Shown: positions 34,601 through 42,907, counted from the stretch's first letter. The stretch: DNA of 64,000 bases from Clostridium sp. (GCA_018335695.1 JAGXRV010000074.1:25658-89657); one strand, 5' to 3'. The notes: generated by a model not told the origin, from the letters alone. Made by a program: numbers and translations.

Positions 34601-35231
34601 CGGCTTTAAAATTGCGTTGCGTGATTTGGAAATCCGTGGTGCCGGTAATATCCTGGGCCCGGAGCAGCATGGTTTTATGATGACGGTTGGTTTTGATTTA
34701 TACGTTAAACTGTTGGAAGAAGCCATCCGCACCTACCAGGGCGAAGCACGAGTAAAGAAAGTTCCTGCGAGAATTGAAGTGCAGGCCGACGCTTACCTTC
34801 CGACGGGTTATATAGCAGACGCAAGGCAGAAAGTCGCTTTCTATCAAAAAGTGGCCGCTGTGGAGAAAATCGAAGAGATTGCTGAAGCAAGAGAAGAGCT
34901 TTCTGACCGCTATGGCCCTTTGCCTTTTGCGGCGCAAAATCTGTTAAGTGTGGCGCACATCAGACTGTTGGCTGAGGAACTGCACATTTCAGTCATCAGC
35001 GAAGAAAAGGGTGAATTGCAAATCCGTTTTACAGCGCAAGCATCTTTTACTGCAAATGAACTGCGGATCATTTCCCAAAAATACGCCGGTCGGTTGGTCG
35101 CGAGCACCGGCAAGCAGTTTCTGTTGTCCCTTCGCCACAATTCCAAGTCGGGTGCAGAACGTTTGTCCCTCATTTTAGCATTTTTGAACGACCTAAAAAA
35201 ACTTGCAAAAAATTTGAGTCCTCAAGTATAA
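31698..35231 (+). CDS. mfd: Transcription-repair coupling factor
   Basis: Displaces RNA polymerase stalled at DNA lesions and recruits UvrABC. The N-terminal UvrB-like region (1-480) contains RGGILDIFPIGESYPYRLEFFGD; the RNA polymerase interaction domain begins near residue 495 (GDHVVHEQHGIGQYLGL). The SF2 translocase has GDVGYGKTEVALRAAF (Walker A, about residue 655), VVDEEQRFGV (about 755) and TATPIPRTLHMS. TRG/C-terminal domains follow. At 1177 residues it is full length. The ATG 31698 follows ACGGGAGGG. It lies after fin, as in Bacillus. Confidence 0.97.
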   Translation: MLRKLAAELLSIPQLAPLFAGLEGTSRAQLVYGLDDSARNLLMAAVRIQTGRPVLLVAHDSLQAIKIYEDLLAIFKEEEVFYFPSRDLLYGYTLLSASGEAAAQRIAVLKALAAGKNIFVVTAVSALLTKMAPFAPWQNACFSISRGQQLSLDSLLLALTAAGYERVEIVDVQGQLSLRGGILDIFPIGESYPYRLEFFGDVVDSIRSFDLQSQRSRETVSLLEVIPAREMVVGEVQRADASVALQAEMRLLAEQAGKRVSAEAGERLREMVTEHLELINEGAYFPGMEQYLPYFYAKATSLQDYFPKETLLFLDDPLRCLQAAEQLLSRLSEMQSTLLAQGDILPSQAEPAWTYEEVLTNPARQLVAFSLFTHSSIHHSYRRVISLSAKPVPRFLGHWEIFTEEVNHWRRQGYRTVILTSSRERSTGIIDVLADKDIPAHYTLAEPEFLPRTVTLLHGTLEAGFVIPAVKLAVLTEQDILPQKKKRRRIKGKEGTLVGDYQELQIGDHVVHEQHGIGQYLGLRTLTVGGMHRDYLHIQYAGNDKLYIPIEQIDLVRKYIGVEGKKPKLHALGGGEWSRAKARVQASVQELAKELLSLYAARESEPGHQFSPDHPWQKDFEAAFPYEETPDQLQTIKEVKEAMEKIQPMDRLLCGDVGYGKTEVALRAAFKAVMDGMQAAFLVPTTVLAQQHYRNFIERLAGFPVTVGMLSRFQSAAEQKATLCGLREGQIDLVVGTHRLLSRDVRFKNLGILVVDEEQRFGVRHKERIKMLKKNLDVLTMTATPIPRTLHMSMVGVRDISVIETPPEDRYPIQTYVLEYADTLIREAVGRELSRGGQVYFVHNRVQSIDRWAAKLRELLPGVRLAVAHGQMAEDRLEEVMLGFLHGEYDVLLSTTIIEAGLDIPNVNTIVIHDADKFGLAQLYQLRGRVGRSNRIAYCYLTYQKDKVLTEIAEKRLQAIKEFTELGSGFKIALRDLEIRGAGNILGPEQHGFMMTVGFDLYVKLLEEAIRTYQGEARVKKVPARIEVQADAYLPTGYIADARQKVAFYQKVAAVEKIEEIAEAREELSDRYGPLPFAAQNLLSVAHIRLLAEELHISVISEEKGELQIRFTAQASFTANELRIISQKYAGRLVASTGKQFLLSLRHNSKSGAERLSLILAFLNDLKKLAKNLSPQV

Positions 35232-35267
35232 TGGAGGTATGCTCAAAATTAGAAGGGAAGTGCACTT

Positions 35268-36239
35268 ATGCTTTTTAAACAAAAAGGTGTAATATTTTTA
35301 ATTGCAGCTTTAGTGCTTGGAGCAGTTATTTTTGCCGTAGTCGGTTACAGCGGCCAAGGCTCCAGGGCTGTAGTTGCAGAGGTTAACGGAGAAAATATTA
35401 CTCGCGGAGAACTGGATACGTATATTAATGTCTTGCGTTTGTTTATGCCGAACTTGGAGCCCATGTTAGGTGATGAGACCCGCCGTCCCATGCTGGAGGG
35501 TCAGATACTTGATGCTATGGTGGAAAACTTGTTGCTTAAGCAAGCGGCAGCACAGTTGGGTATTACTGTGACCGAGGCAGAGATGCAAGGATTCTATGAG
35601 ATGTCGCGGGCACAGATGATCGGTCAAGCCTTTGCATCCGAAGAAGAAATGATGGCAAGGTTGCAAGAACTTGAAATCAGCGAAGAAGCTTTAATTGCAT
35701 TTATCGGCAACGGAATCTATATCGAAAAAATGGAAGGTCACTTCATCAACGCTGCCACAGATGAAGAGATTCAGCAGTTTTTAACCGAAAATCCTGCCTA
35801 CGGTGAAAATCCGACGATGCTGGAGTTGAGCCATATTTTGCTTGCAACGGAAGAGGAAGCGCTGGCAGCCAGAGAGCGGCTTATGGCAGGCGAAGATTTT
35901 GGTGATCTTGCGGTGGAATTATCAACAGACCCATCGGCTAAAAACGAAGGTCAGCCGGGCTTCCGCGGTTACTTGGGTGCCGATATTCCGGAGGTTAACC
36001 AGATGTTTGTGGAAGAATTTATGGCAGGTGCCAATAAGATTGAAAATGACGGAGAAATTTCCCCTCCTGTGGAGAGTCAGTTCGGTTGGCATTTGATTAA
36101 GTTGCATAAACGAGTGCCTAGTACTGAACTTAGCCCAGAAGAAGCCCGGCAAAATGCGGCTAGAGCCCTTGGCACACAAAAGGCGGCTGAATTTATGCAA
36201 ACATTTGAAGCAGAAGCTCAGGTGGAGAGAAGACTCTAA
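35268..36239 (+). CDS. PrsA-like peptidylprolyl isomerase (parvulin), membrane-anchored
   Basis: Extracytoplasmic folding factor. The N-terminal helix (residues 8-25, IFLIAALVLGAVIFAVV) anchors or exports it; no lipobox cysteine is present, unlike PrsA of Bacillus. A SurA/trigger-factor-like N-domain (residues about 35-160) precedes a parvulin domain (about 180-285: LELSHILLATEEEALAARER, then DLAVELSTDPSAKNEGQ and SQFGWHLIKLHKRVP). The C-terminal 35 residues are Ala/Glu-rich. It lies between mfd and spoVT and probably has its own unit. The start ATG 35268 follows GAAGGGAAG. Confidence 0.9.
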   Translation: MLFKQKGVIFLIAALVLGAVIFAVVGYSGQGSRAVVAEVNGENITRGELDTYINVLRLFMPNLEPMLGDETRRPMLEGQILDAMVENLLLKQAAAQLGITVTEAEMQGFYEMSRAQMIGQAFASEEEMMARLQELEISEEALIAFIGNGIYIEKMEGHFINAATDEEIQQFLTENPAYGENPTMLELSHILLATEEEALAARERLMAGEDFGDLAVELSTDPSAKNEGQPGFRGYLGADIPEVNQMFVEEFMAGANKIENDGEISPPVESQFGWHLIKLHKRVPSTELSPEEARQNAARALGTQKAAEFMQTFEAEAQVERRL

Positions 36240-36267
36240 AGCAAAAACCCTTCCTTTTTGCCTCAAG

Positions 36268-36298
36268 TGAATAAAATATTTCCCCTCGATATATACTA
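36268..36298 (+). promoter_or_regulatory. Sigma-G type promoter candidate of spoVT
   Basis: TGAATA (36268-36273) and TATACTA (36292-36298), 18-base spacer, resemble the sigma-G pattern TGNATA/CATACTA with one mismatch. spoVT is sigma-G dependent in Bacillus. Confidence 0.5.
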
Positions 36299-36350
36299 TC
36301 ACTAGAGGTTAAGAATGTAATTATGTGAAGAAAAAGGAGGGGAAGTCTGC

Positions 36351-36905
36351 TTGAAGGCAACAGGGATTGTGCGCAGGATCGATGACTTGGGACGTGTTGT
36401 TATCCCCAAGGAGATTCGCAGGACTCTAAGGATTCGCGAGGGCGACCCTTTAGAAATTTTTGTCGACCGAGACGGCGAAGTGATTTTAAAGAAATACTCG
36501 CCGATTGGTGAATTGGGTGATTTTGCCCAGGAATATGCCGATTCTCTTTATGAAGCGATGGGACATATTGCGCTTATCGCCGACAGGGATACGATTATTG
36601 CTGTTGCAGGTGCACCTAAGAAGGAGTTTATGGGCAAACCACTTTCTCCTGCGGTGGAAAAAGTGATGGAAACCCGTAAAAGTATTCTCATCACCTCTAC
36701 TGCGGAACACAAGTTTTATAAAGATGTGGATGAGGAAAATGCTCCAAAATTTACTGCGGAAGTGATTGCTCCGATTGTTTCCGGAGGGGATCCCATCGGC
36801 GTTGTCCTTTTTGGCACAAAAGAAAAGGATGCGAAAATGAGCGATCTTGAGTTAAAACTTGTGGAAACTGCGGCAGGATTTTTGGCTAAACAGATGGAGC
36901 CGTAA
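36351..36905 (+). CDS. spoVT: Stage V sporulation protein T
   Basis: Forespore transcription factor. The N-terminal 50 residues are an AbrB swapped-hairpin DNA-binding domain (KATGIVRRIDDLGRVVIPKEI); the C-terminal 125 residues form a GAF-like effector domain (YADSLYEAMGHIALIADRDTI, then VIAPIVSGGDPIGVVLFG). Start TTG 36351 follows AAGGAGGGGAAG. At 184 residues it matches the family. It tunes sigma-G dependent genes (known). It lies between prsA-like and yabM, near its Bacillus place. A candidate sigma-G promoter precedes it and a terminator follows. Confidence 0.96.
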   Translation: MKATGIVRRIDDLGRVVIPKEIRRTLRIREGDPLEIFVDRDGEVILKKYSPIGELGDFAQEYADSLYEAMGHIALIADRDTIIAVAGAPKKEFMGKPLSPAVEKVMETRKSILITSTAEHKFYKDVDEENAPKFTAEVIAPIVSGGDPIGVVLFGTKEKDAKMSDLELKLVETAAGFLAKQMEP

Positions 36906-36935
36906 TGTTATTCACGCGAGTAATTAAACTTAATT

Positions 36936-36976
36936 AGAGAGGAAGCAGTAACTGTGGTTGCTGCTTCTCTGTTTTT
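36936..36976 (+). terminator. Terminator after spoVT
   Basis: AGAGGAAGCAGTAAC (36936-36950 region) pairs with GTTGCTGCTTCTCT (to 36970) around TGTG, followed by five T. Confidence 0.8.
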
Positions 36977-37044
36977 CCTACCCCTTGCGGCTATGCATTT
37001 TTTATTGACGCAAAAGAAGCATGGGAAATGATCATTTCTCATGC

Positions 37045-37534
37045 CAGGAAATTATCTCAAAATACGGAGAGTTTTTTAGGTATTGCCTCCTTACCCAGCT
37101 GCGAAGCGCAATTCTTGCTAACATGCCAAAATCTCCGGGCAGATTGCAAATGAACCGTTGGCATGTTTTAAAGCTGTGAATCGTGGTTCGCTGATCGTTG
37201 CTTTCACTTAACGCTCGCTCCAGCATTCTGATAGTCTGCAGTTCACTGAAAGAAAATTATTCCCCTCCTGTGGAGGGGTGGCGCAAAGCGCCGGGGTGGT
37301 TACCTCCTGTGGAGTTTCTGCCTTTTTGAGGCTTGTATTCTGTGAGTTTGTTGAGGCGGTATGCGACCACCCCGCCCTTACGGGCACCCCTCCAAGGGAG
37401 GGGAATTTTTGTAGTAGGAAATTTTATAGTTTCCAACGCAATGATGGATGTTGCAAGGCGACTCCTTTTCGGGCGGGTTTGAAAGCCGTCCTGCAAGACG
37501 CGTCAGCTGATAGAAAACGCGTAGCCTCTTTTTC
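37045..37534. repeat. Mosaic repeat locus R1
   Basis: Fills the 700-base gap between spoVT and the monohaem gene; no gene is supported. It starts with GGAAATTATCTC (37047-37058) and AAAATACGGAG, then a GTTTTTTAGGTATTGC stretch. It contains a fold-back unit at 37258-37410 and ends with a GGGCGGGTTT palindrome remnant and a hairpin AGACGCGTCAG...CGCGTAGCC (37496-37530). The same modules in the same order occur at 51641-52079. Between 37090 and 37255 is sequence not shared with the other loci. Confidence 0.8.
37258..37410. repeat. Fold-back (MITE-like) unit, copy 1
   Basis: The left arm (ATTCCCCTCCTGTGGAGGGG, then GGCGCAAAGCGCC, GGGGTGGT) is roughly the reverse complement of the right arm (ACCACCCCGCCC, CGGGCACCCCTCC, GGGAGGGGAATTTTT). 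Arms are about 45-50 bp with imperfect match, around a core ending TTGTTGAGGCGGTATG. No coding capacity. Confidence 0.75.
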
Positions 37535-37618
37535 ATACGATAAGAACAATTAGTCCTATGCGCAGGCAGATTTTTCCGATATAATTTTATGCAACTGCCG
37601 TTGCATTGGAGGGAGTTC

Positions 37619-38050
37619 ATGCGTACGCTGCAAGTTGTGGTTATCATAGGTGTTTTATTGCTGCCTTTGCGAGTTGCGCAAGGCTGGCCTGTCTTTGCCG
37701 AGCGGGTAGGCCAGCCTTGCGCAACTTGCCACCAGCCAGGCTTTACCGCCCTCGCTCCCTTTGGCGAGGCATTTCGTCAGGAGAATTACCGTTGGCCTGG
37801 AGAAGATGAGCCTACCGATTCTCCACCCCGCAGGCTGATGGTTTTTAATTTGAGCATGCTCTTATTGAACGGCATTTTTGCGGCGCTTTTTATTGGTGCC
37901 GCACTGGCAGCCGTTTTCCTGCAGCGCAAATATAAAAAAATCGCAAGAGGGCGTTGGCATCACCGCCTAGCGATTATTGGCTCCTGGTTTGCTTTCATTC
38001 ATATCGTTCTGGCTGTTTTGCAGCGCTTCTTCGGTATCGTTTTAATTTGA
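37619..38050 (+). CDS. Small membrane protein with one c-type haem motif
   Basis: I do not recognise a named family. The product (143 residues) has an N-terminal signal/anchor helix (LQVVVIIGVLLLPLRV), one haem-attachment motif CATCH at residues 34-38 outside the membrane, and two further hydrophobic helices (FNLSMLLLNGIFAALFIGAAL and LAIIGSWFAFIHIVLAVLQ). The histidines HHRL before the last helix could serve as ligands. It may pass electrons across or along the membrane (inference). ATG 37619 is preceded by GGAGGGAG. Its stop overlaps by nine bases the stop of the convergent TAXI gene. A perfect 18-bp inverted repeat lies within the coding sequence (see repeat entry). Its position between spoVT and yabM is not part of the Bacillus order. 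Confidence 0.72.
   Translation: MRTLQVVVIIGVLLLPLRVAQGWPVFAERVGQPCATCHQPGFTALAPFGEAFRQENYRWPGEDEPTDSPPRRLMVFNLSMLLLNGIFAALFIGAALAAVFLQRKYKKIARGRWHHRLAIIGSWFAFIHIVLAVLQRFFGIVLI
37673..37725. repeat. Perfect 18-bp inverted repeat inside the monohaem gene
   Basis: GTTGCGCAAGGCTGGCCT (37673-37690) and its exact reverse complement (37708-37725), spaced by 17 bases. It covers the signal-peptide end and the haem motif codons. Confidence 0.9.
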
Positions 38051-39106
38051 ACCGCCTTCTGTTTGTTGATACTCGGGGGGAAGCAGATGTTCGGGTATTT
38101 CAATGCCTTGCTCTTTGTAGTAACGAATGGCGCCCGGATGCAAAGGGATGATATAGATATTGTTTAAATTTTGGACAAGCGTTTCTTTAGCTGCAGCGTG
38201 TTGCGTCACCATATATTCGTTGTTCTCCATCACTGCTTTCACCAGTTCATAAGCCATCTGGTCATCCAGGAATTTGCTGGCGATGGCCACATTCCATACA
38301 CCGAAAGTCTGCAAATCGTTTTTCAGGGCTTTATACGTGCCGGCCGGAATTAAGGCATCGGTAAAATAGGGCCATGTTGTTTTTATAAGTTCCCTCTCCT
38401 CGCCCTCAACGCCGATAAAAACCACATTTTCTGATCCTTTTGCCTCTTCGTAATCACGGAACGAGGGTACGGGGATACCGGCGGCAATACCGTTGGCATC
38501 CAACTGACCTCTAGCTTGCATCGCTACCAATTCGCCGATGCCGCCGTGCTCCAAAGTGGGAGCAATGCCCAACAGACTAAAGATTCGCGGGCCGGCAGTG
38601 CCAATCGTCCCTCCGGGAGGGCCGCTGCCGACGCGTTTCCCGTGCATGTCGCGCAGCGTTCTTATGCCGCTGTCCCTGTCCGCAAGCCAATGGAAATAAG
38701 TATTAAACATGGGGAAGAGGGCACGGATGTCCCTGTGCTCCCGACCACGGGTCCAGTCTTCTCTGCCGAACCATGCTTCATATGCGGGACCCAACGTGGT
38801 CATACCCAACATAAAATAACCGTGATGGACAAAAATCAAGTTGTGGATTGGCCCGCCCGTTTCCTCTACCCTGACCGGTATTCCCAGGGCTTCCTCTGCC
38901 AAAGCTGCCCAAGCCCTGCCGTATACATGATAGGTACCGCCTAGAGATGCCGTACCGATGACCAACGATGCGGGCCGGATTTTCTCAACTGGCTGATTAT
39001 TGCCGTTGTCCGGGATCGGTTCGGGTGCCGCTTTGCGGTCGCATCCGGCCACAGTTAAGATGACGCAAAATATCGCCAACATCATGCCTTTCCTTATTCT
39101 TAGCAC
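38042..39106 (-). CDS. TAXI-family TRAP transporter solute-binding lipoprotein
   Basis: Extracytoplasmic solute receptor of the TAXI type. The N-terminus is a lipoprotein signal (MLAIFCVILTVAGC, Cys about residue 22). LVIGTASLGGTYHVYGRAWA is the family start, and DMHGKRVGSGPPGGTIGTAG is the phosphate/carboxylate-type loop. At 354 residues it is normal. TAXI proteins normally work with a fused DctQM permease, but none is adjacent. The ligand is unknown (in other cases glutamate, 2-oxoglutarate or similar acids). GTG 39106 on the minus strand follows AAGGAGG with seven bases; a frame to 39124 has no such site. Confidence 0.88.
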   Translation of the reverse strand: MLRIRKGMMLAIFCVILTVAGCDRKAAPEPIPDNGNNQPVEKIRPASLVIGTASLGGTYHVYGRAWAALAEEALGIPVRVEETGGPIHNLIFVHHGYFMLGMTTLGPAYEAWFGREDWTRGREHRDIRALFPMFNTYFHWLADRDSGIRTLRDMHGKRVGSGPPGGTIGTAGPRIFSLLGIAPTLEHGGIGELVAMQARGQLDANGIAAGIPVPSFRDYEEAKGSENVVFIGVEGEERELIKTTWPYFTDALIPAGTYKALKNDLQTFGVWNVAIASKFLDDQMAYELVKAVMENNEYMVTQHAAAKETLVQNLNNIYIIPLHPGAIRYYKEQGIEIPEHLLPPEYQQTEGGSN

Positions 39107-39306
39107 GTGAAAGCCTCCTTGCAAGTAACTTTTTCTCCATTATACTTAATTCAGCCGGTAAGTATATTTCAGTTTGGTTAAAAAAGATTATACACAACTG
39201 CAAAAGTAAGGTTTTAACTCGCGAACTGTTCTGTTTATTCAAAATAAATATATGCTATAATATAGTGAAATTGCTAAGTTGAAGTTTGCTGTCCAGAGGT
39301 GAGAGC

Positions 39307-40926
39307 TTGAAGAGACAGTCTTTTGTTAAAGGAGCGGCTATTTTAACGCTTGCCGGTGCTTCTGCGCGTTTTGTGGGAGCCTTTTTTAGAATTTTTCTGG
39401 CGGTGCTGATTGGTGACGAGGGCATGGGCCTTTTCCAGATGGCTTACCCGGTTTATGTTTCATTGTTGGCCGTTTCTACTGCCGGTGTTCCCATCGCTAT
39501 TTCTAAGTTGGTGGCTGAGAATTTAGCTTATGGAAATTACCGGGGAGCCTATAAGATTTTTCGTGTCGCCTTGACCTTGCTGGGTATATCGGGACTGGTT
39601 GTTTCTCTTGGCCTCTATTTTAGCGCTGACTTTATTGCCAGAGTGATTACACAGGATACACGTGCTTATTATTCTTTGGTTAGCATTTCTCCGGCGATAT
39701 TGCTTGTTACGGTAATGTCGGCATATCGCGGTTTTTTTCAGGGACAGCAGCAAATGATGCCTACCGCGTTTTCACAAATTGTTGAACAAGTCGGACGTGT
39801 GGCTAGCGCGCTGCTTTTGGCCGCTCTTTTTTTGCCTAGAGGTTTGGAATTTGCTGCCGCCGGAGCCAGTTTCGGTGCTGCCGCCGGAGCCTTTTGCGGT
39901 TTGGCGCTGCTGTTAGTAGTTTCGCTGCGCCAGCGCAAAGAATTCATCGGCAAACTGCACTCACAGCGTGTTACGGATCGGGAAAAAGCAGATAAAATTA
40001 TCCCCAGAATCGTTACGCTAGCTGTGCCCATAACTCTGGGTAGCTTGGTGATGCCGCTAATTGCCATAGTAGACTTATTTCTTGTGCCACAGCGATTGCA
40101 CGATGCAGGGTTGGACACAAGCCGCGCCACAGCTCTCTATGGGCAACTCACCGGCATGGCCAGCCCGCTGGTCAATATTCCCACCATTGTAACGGTGGCT
40201 CTTGCGATTTCCCTTGTGCCGGCAATTTCAGAAGCATTGGCGCTCAAAAAAAGCAAATTGATTCAGGAGCGCTCCTATCTTGCAGTGCGTTTGACGCTTC
40301 TTTTGGCACTGCCTTCGACATTCGGTTTGTTTTTGCTGGCTGAACCAATCACTTCTCTTTTATTTCAGAATGCGGAAGCAGGCAGGGTGCTGGCAGTATT
40401 ATCGCTCTGCGTTGTCTTCCTGACGCTCTTTCAAGTTACTTCAGCTATTCTTCAAGGGTTGGGTCGTACCATGATTCCGGTTACGAGTATGCTTTGGGGT
40501 GCAGCCGTGAAAACAATTCTGACTTGGTATCTTACCGCATTGCCGGCATTAAATATTAGCGGTGCAGCGATGGGTACTGTAGCCGGCTTTGGTGTGGCGG
40601 CACTGTTAAATCTATATCGTGTCTATCTGCTTACAGGGATGCCTCTGCGACCGCTGGAACTGATTATCAAGCCACTTTTCGCTTCTCTTGGCATGGCTGC
40701 CGCAGTTTTGACGGTGCATCCGCGCCTAGCCTCACTCCACACTATACTTGGATTGTCGTTAGCTGAGAAGGTTGCTACGTTGGGTTCTGTGTTTGTCGGC
40801 GCTTTAGTTTTCGGCTTGTTTTTTTTGCTGTTGGGCGGAGTACGCCGCAGCGAGCTGTTGCTTTTGCCGCGAATCGGAGAGCCGCTGGCAAATTTGTTGG
40901 AAAAATTACATTTATTGCGAGGCTAA
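39307..40926 (+). CDS. yabM: YabM/SpoVB-like MATE-fold lipid flippase
   Basis: Polytopic membrane protein of the MOP superfamily (SpoVB/MurJ-like), about 13-14 helices, 539 residues. ASARFVGAFFRIFLAVLIGDEGMGLFQMAYPVY is represented at the start, with SKLVAENLAYGNYRGAYKIF and the FQGQQQMMPTAFSQIVEQVGR motif. Members move lipid-linked precursors of peptidoglycan or spore cortex; the exact substrate cannot be told. The start is TTG 39307 preceded by AGAGGTGA; the frame opens at 39286. It starts four bases before mazG ends up in the same unit. In Bacillus, yabM sits between spoVT and yabN, as here. Confidence 0.88.
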   Translation: MKRQSFVKGAAILTLAGASARFVGAFFRIFLAVLIGDEGMGLFQMAYPVYVSLLAVSTAGVPIAISKLVAENLAYGNYRGAYKIFRVALTLLGISGLVVSLGLYFSADFIARVITQDTRAYYSLVSISPAILLVTVMSAYRGFFQGQQQMMPTAFSQIVEQVGRVASALLLAALFLPRGLEFAAAGASFGAAAGAFCGLALLLVVSLRQRKEFIGKLHSQRVTDREKADKIIPRIVTLAVPITLGSLVMPLIAIVDLFLVPQRLHDAGLDTSRATALYGQLTGMASPLVNIPTIVTVALAISLVPAISEALALKKSKLIQERSYLAVRLTLLLALPSTFGLFLLAEPITSLLFQNAEAGRVLAVLSLCVVFLTLFQVTSAILQGLGRTMIPVTSMLWGAAVKTILTWYLTALPALNISGAAMGTVAGFGVAALLNLYRVYLLTGMPLRPLELIIKPLFASLGMAAAVLTVHPRLASLHTILGLSLAEKVATLGSVFVGALVFGLFFLLLGGVRRSELLLLPRIGEPLANLLEKLHLLRG

Positions 40927-40929
40927 AGC

Positions 40930-42375
40930 ATGAAAAAAGTATATTTTGTGGGACTTGGTCCCGGTGACCCACAAGCATTGACAATGCGTTCTCTGCGTTT
41001 ACTAAAAAAAGTTAAGCATGTTTATGTCAGGACGGCAAGGCATCCCGCCGTTGCTATTCTCGACCGGCATGACATTCCATATAAAACACTGGATTTCTTC
41101 TATGAAAAATCTCGAACCTTTGACGAGACATATAGAAAGATTGCTTTTTATGTCCTAAATGCGGCGCTTAAGCATCGTGAAGTAGTCTATGCAGTTCCCG
41201 GCAGTCCTTTTTTTGCGGAAAGAACGGTGGAGATTATTTTAAAGAAGGCGCCTTTTGCAGGGATCGCTTGTCGAGCTCTCCCTGCCGTTTCTTTTGTCGA
41301 AGCAATCAGTAGTGAATTAAATTTGCCGCGGGAAGCGGGGTTGGTTGTGCTTGATGCGCTTGAGCCGGACAAGCTTCTGGATAATCCGGACAAGCATGTC
41401 TTGATTATCCAGGCATATAACCGGCAAATTGCTTCCAGGGTTAAGTTACAGCTGATGGTGCTCTATCCCGAGGAACATAGGGTTACTGCAGTGCGCGCCG
41501 CCGGGCTTTCTGCCGGCAAAAGAATTGCAACTGTCCCGCTTTATGAAATGGACAGAGTTCCTTTTACGGATCATCTCACTTCATTTTATCTGCCGCCGAT
41601 TGCTACATACGGGACACAAGACTTGTTGCGTTTAATGCGTCAGTTGCGCGGCGAGGACGGCTGCCCATGGGACAGGGAGCAAACTCACGAAAGCCTGAAG
41701 CCGTATCTGCTGGAAGAAGCTTATGAAGTGCTTGGTGCCATTAACAGCGGGAATGCAACCGATTTGTGCGAGGAACTGGGCGATCTTCTCTTGCAGGTAG
41801 TATTCCATGCTCAGGTGGCTACTGAAAACCAAAACTTTTCATATTATGACGTTGTTGCCGGAATTACGGCAAAGCTGCTAAGGCGTCATCCTCATATTTT
41901 TGCAGGCGGCAGTGCCAAAACTATCTCTGAGGTTGTAAGTAGTTGGCAACAGCTTAAAAAAGCAGAGAAAAAAGAGCGGAAGTCCCTTTTTACGGTGGAA
42001 GCGTACTTGCCGGCATTGCTTAGAGCACAAAAGCTGCAACGCCAAGCTTCCAGCGTGGGTTTTGATTGGCCTGATGCAACCGGCGCATGGAGTAAATTGG
42101 CAGAGGAGTTAAAAGAATTAAAAGATGCATATAATGAACAGCAAGAGGCCAAAATAGGAGAAGAACTGGGTGATTTGCTCTTCGCGGCCGTAAATCTTTC
42201 ACGTTTTCTTAACGTAGATGCTGAACAAGCTTTATCCGGCAGTATTCAAAAGTTTTATACCCGCCTGCGTTATGTGGAGGAGAAAGCACGGGCCGAGGGA
42301 GGAGAGATTTCAGCATATTCCTTGTCAAAGCTGGACGAATGGTGGGATGAGGCAAAAAAACGTACAAATGCCTAA
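40930..42375 (+). CDS. mazG: MazG nucleotide pyrophosphohydrolase with N-terminal tetrapyrrole-methylase domain (YabN)
   Basis: Two-domain protein of 481 residues. The N-terminal 215 residues are a SAM-dependent tetrapyrrole methylase-like domain (VYFVGLGPGDPQALTMRSL, VYAVPGSPFFAE). The C-terminus holds two MazG units (GCPWDREQTHESLKPYLLEEAYE with EELGDLLLQVVFHA, then EELGDLLFAAVNLSRFL) that hydrolyse NTPs to NMP and pyrophosphate, probably cleaning the nucleotide pool. The role of the N-domain is unknown even in Bacillus. The ATG 40930 is four bases after yabM. After the stop comes a weak hairpin. Confidence 0.95.
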   Translation: MKKVYFVGLGPGDPQALTMRSLRLLKKVKHVYVRTARHPAVAILDRHDIPYKTLDFFYEKSRTFDETYRKIAFYVLNAALKHREVVYAVPGSPFFAERTVEIILKKAPFAGIACRALPAVSFVEAISSELNLPREAGLVVLDALEPDKLLDNPDKHVLIIQAYNRQIASRVKLQLMVLYPEEHRVTAVRAAGLSAGKRIATVPLYEMDRVPFTDHLTSFYLPPIATYGTQDLLRLMRQLRGEDGCPWDREQTHESLKPYLLEEAYEVLGAINSGNATDLCEELGDLLLQVVFHAQVATENQNFSYYDVVAGITAKLLRRHPHIFAGGSAKTISEVVSSWQQLKKAEKKERKSLFTVEAYLPALLRAQKLQRQASSVGFDWPDATGAWSKLAEELKELKDAYNEQQEAKIGEELGDLLFAAVNLSRFLNVDAEQALSGSIQKFYTRLRYVEEKARAEGGEISAYSLSKLDEWWDEAKKRTNA

Positions 42376-42376
42376 A

Positions 42377-42401
42377 AAATCCTTTATTTTAGGAAGGATT
42401 T
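42377..42401 (+). terminator. Weak hairpin after mazG
   Basis: AAATCCTT (42377-42384) and AAGGATTT (42394-42401) pair around a nine-base loop. There is no T tract downstream, so termination is uncertain. Confidence 0.4.
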
Positions 42402-42469
42402 ACAAAAACTTTAGCGAATAGGCATAAAAGTGTTCTTGGTACATAACAAGGCTATAGGAGGTAATTTTT

Positions 42470-42742
42470 GTGAACAAGTCTGAACTTATCAGTGTCGTAG
42501 CAGAAAAGGCGGAATTGACAAAAAAAGACACAGAGAAAGTGGTAAACGAAGTATTTGAGGGAATCAGTGCTGCGTTAGCTCAAGGTGACAAGGTACAGAT
42601 AATCGGTTTTGGCACTTTTGATGTGCGTGAGCGTAAAGCTCGCGAAGGTCGCAATCCGGCTACCGGAGATGCTATCACAATACCGGCAGTTAAAGTGCCT
42701 GTCTTTAAGGCGGGTAAAGCGCTGAAAGATAATGTAAAGTAA
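42470..42742 (+). CDS. hup: HU-family DNA-binding protein
   Basis: Histone-like protein that bends and compacts DNA; 90 residues. [24 protein letters not shown] is the N-terminal dimer helix part and [22 protein letters not shown] carries the proline-tipped DNA-binding arm. The start is GTG 42470 after TAGGAGG. It has its own terminator and is probably strongly expressed. In Bacillus the small S4-domain gene yabO (RqcP) stands between yabN and yabP; here hup and a SpoIID-like gene take that place. Confidence 0.97.
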   Translation: MNKSELISVVAEKAELTKKDTEKVVNEVFEGISAALAQGDKVQIIGFGTFDVRERKAREGRNPATGDAITIPAVKVPVFKAGKALKDNVK

Positions 42743-42797
42743 CTTCGTTATCAAGTAAGCTCTAAATAGGGCTGCAAAGTGCCCTAAAATAAAAACC

Positions 42798-42828
42798 GGA
42801 CGGAGAGGATTCTTTCCGTCTGTCTTTT
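42798..42828 (+). terminator. Terminator after hup
   Basis: GGACGGA (42798-42804) pairs with TCCGTCT (42815-42821, one G-T), followed by GTCTTTTT. Confidence 0.7.
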
Positions 42829-42907
42829 TATCTTTGGGTATGTGCTTATATTTTCAGCTTTCCTTAGAATACTAACAGTAAGCGAATATTTTAAGGAGGC
42901 TAAAAAA

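Noticed and set aside
37020..37255. Possible small gene between spoVT and the fold-back unit
   Set aside because: Only short frames without ribosome sites are present; the start of this stretch matches repeat R3.
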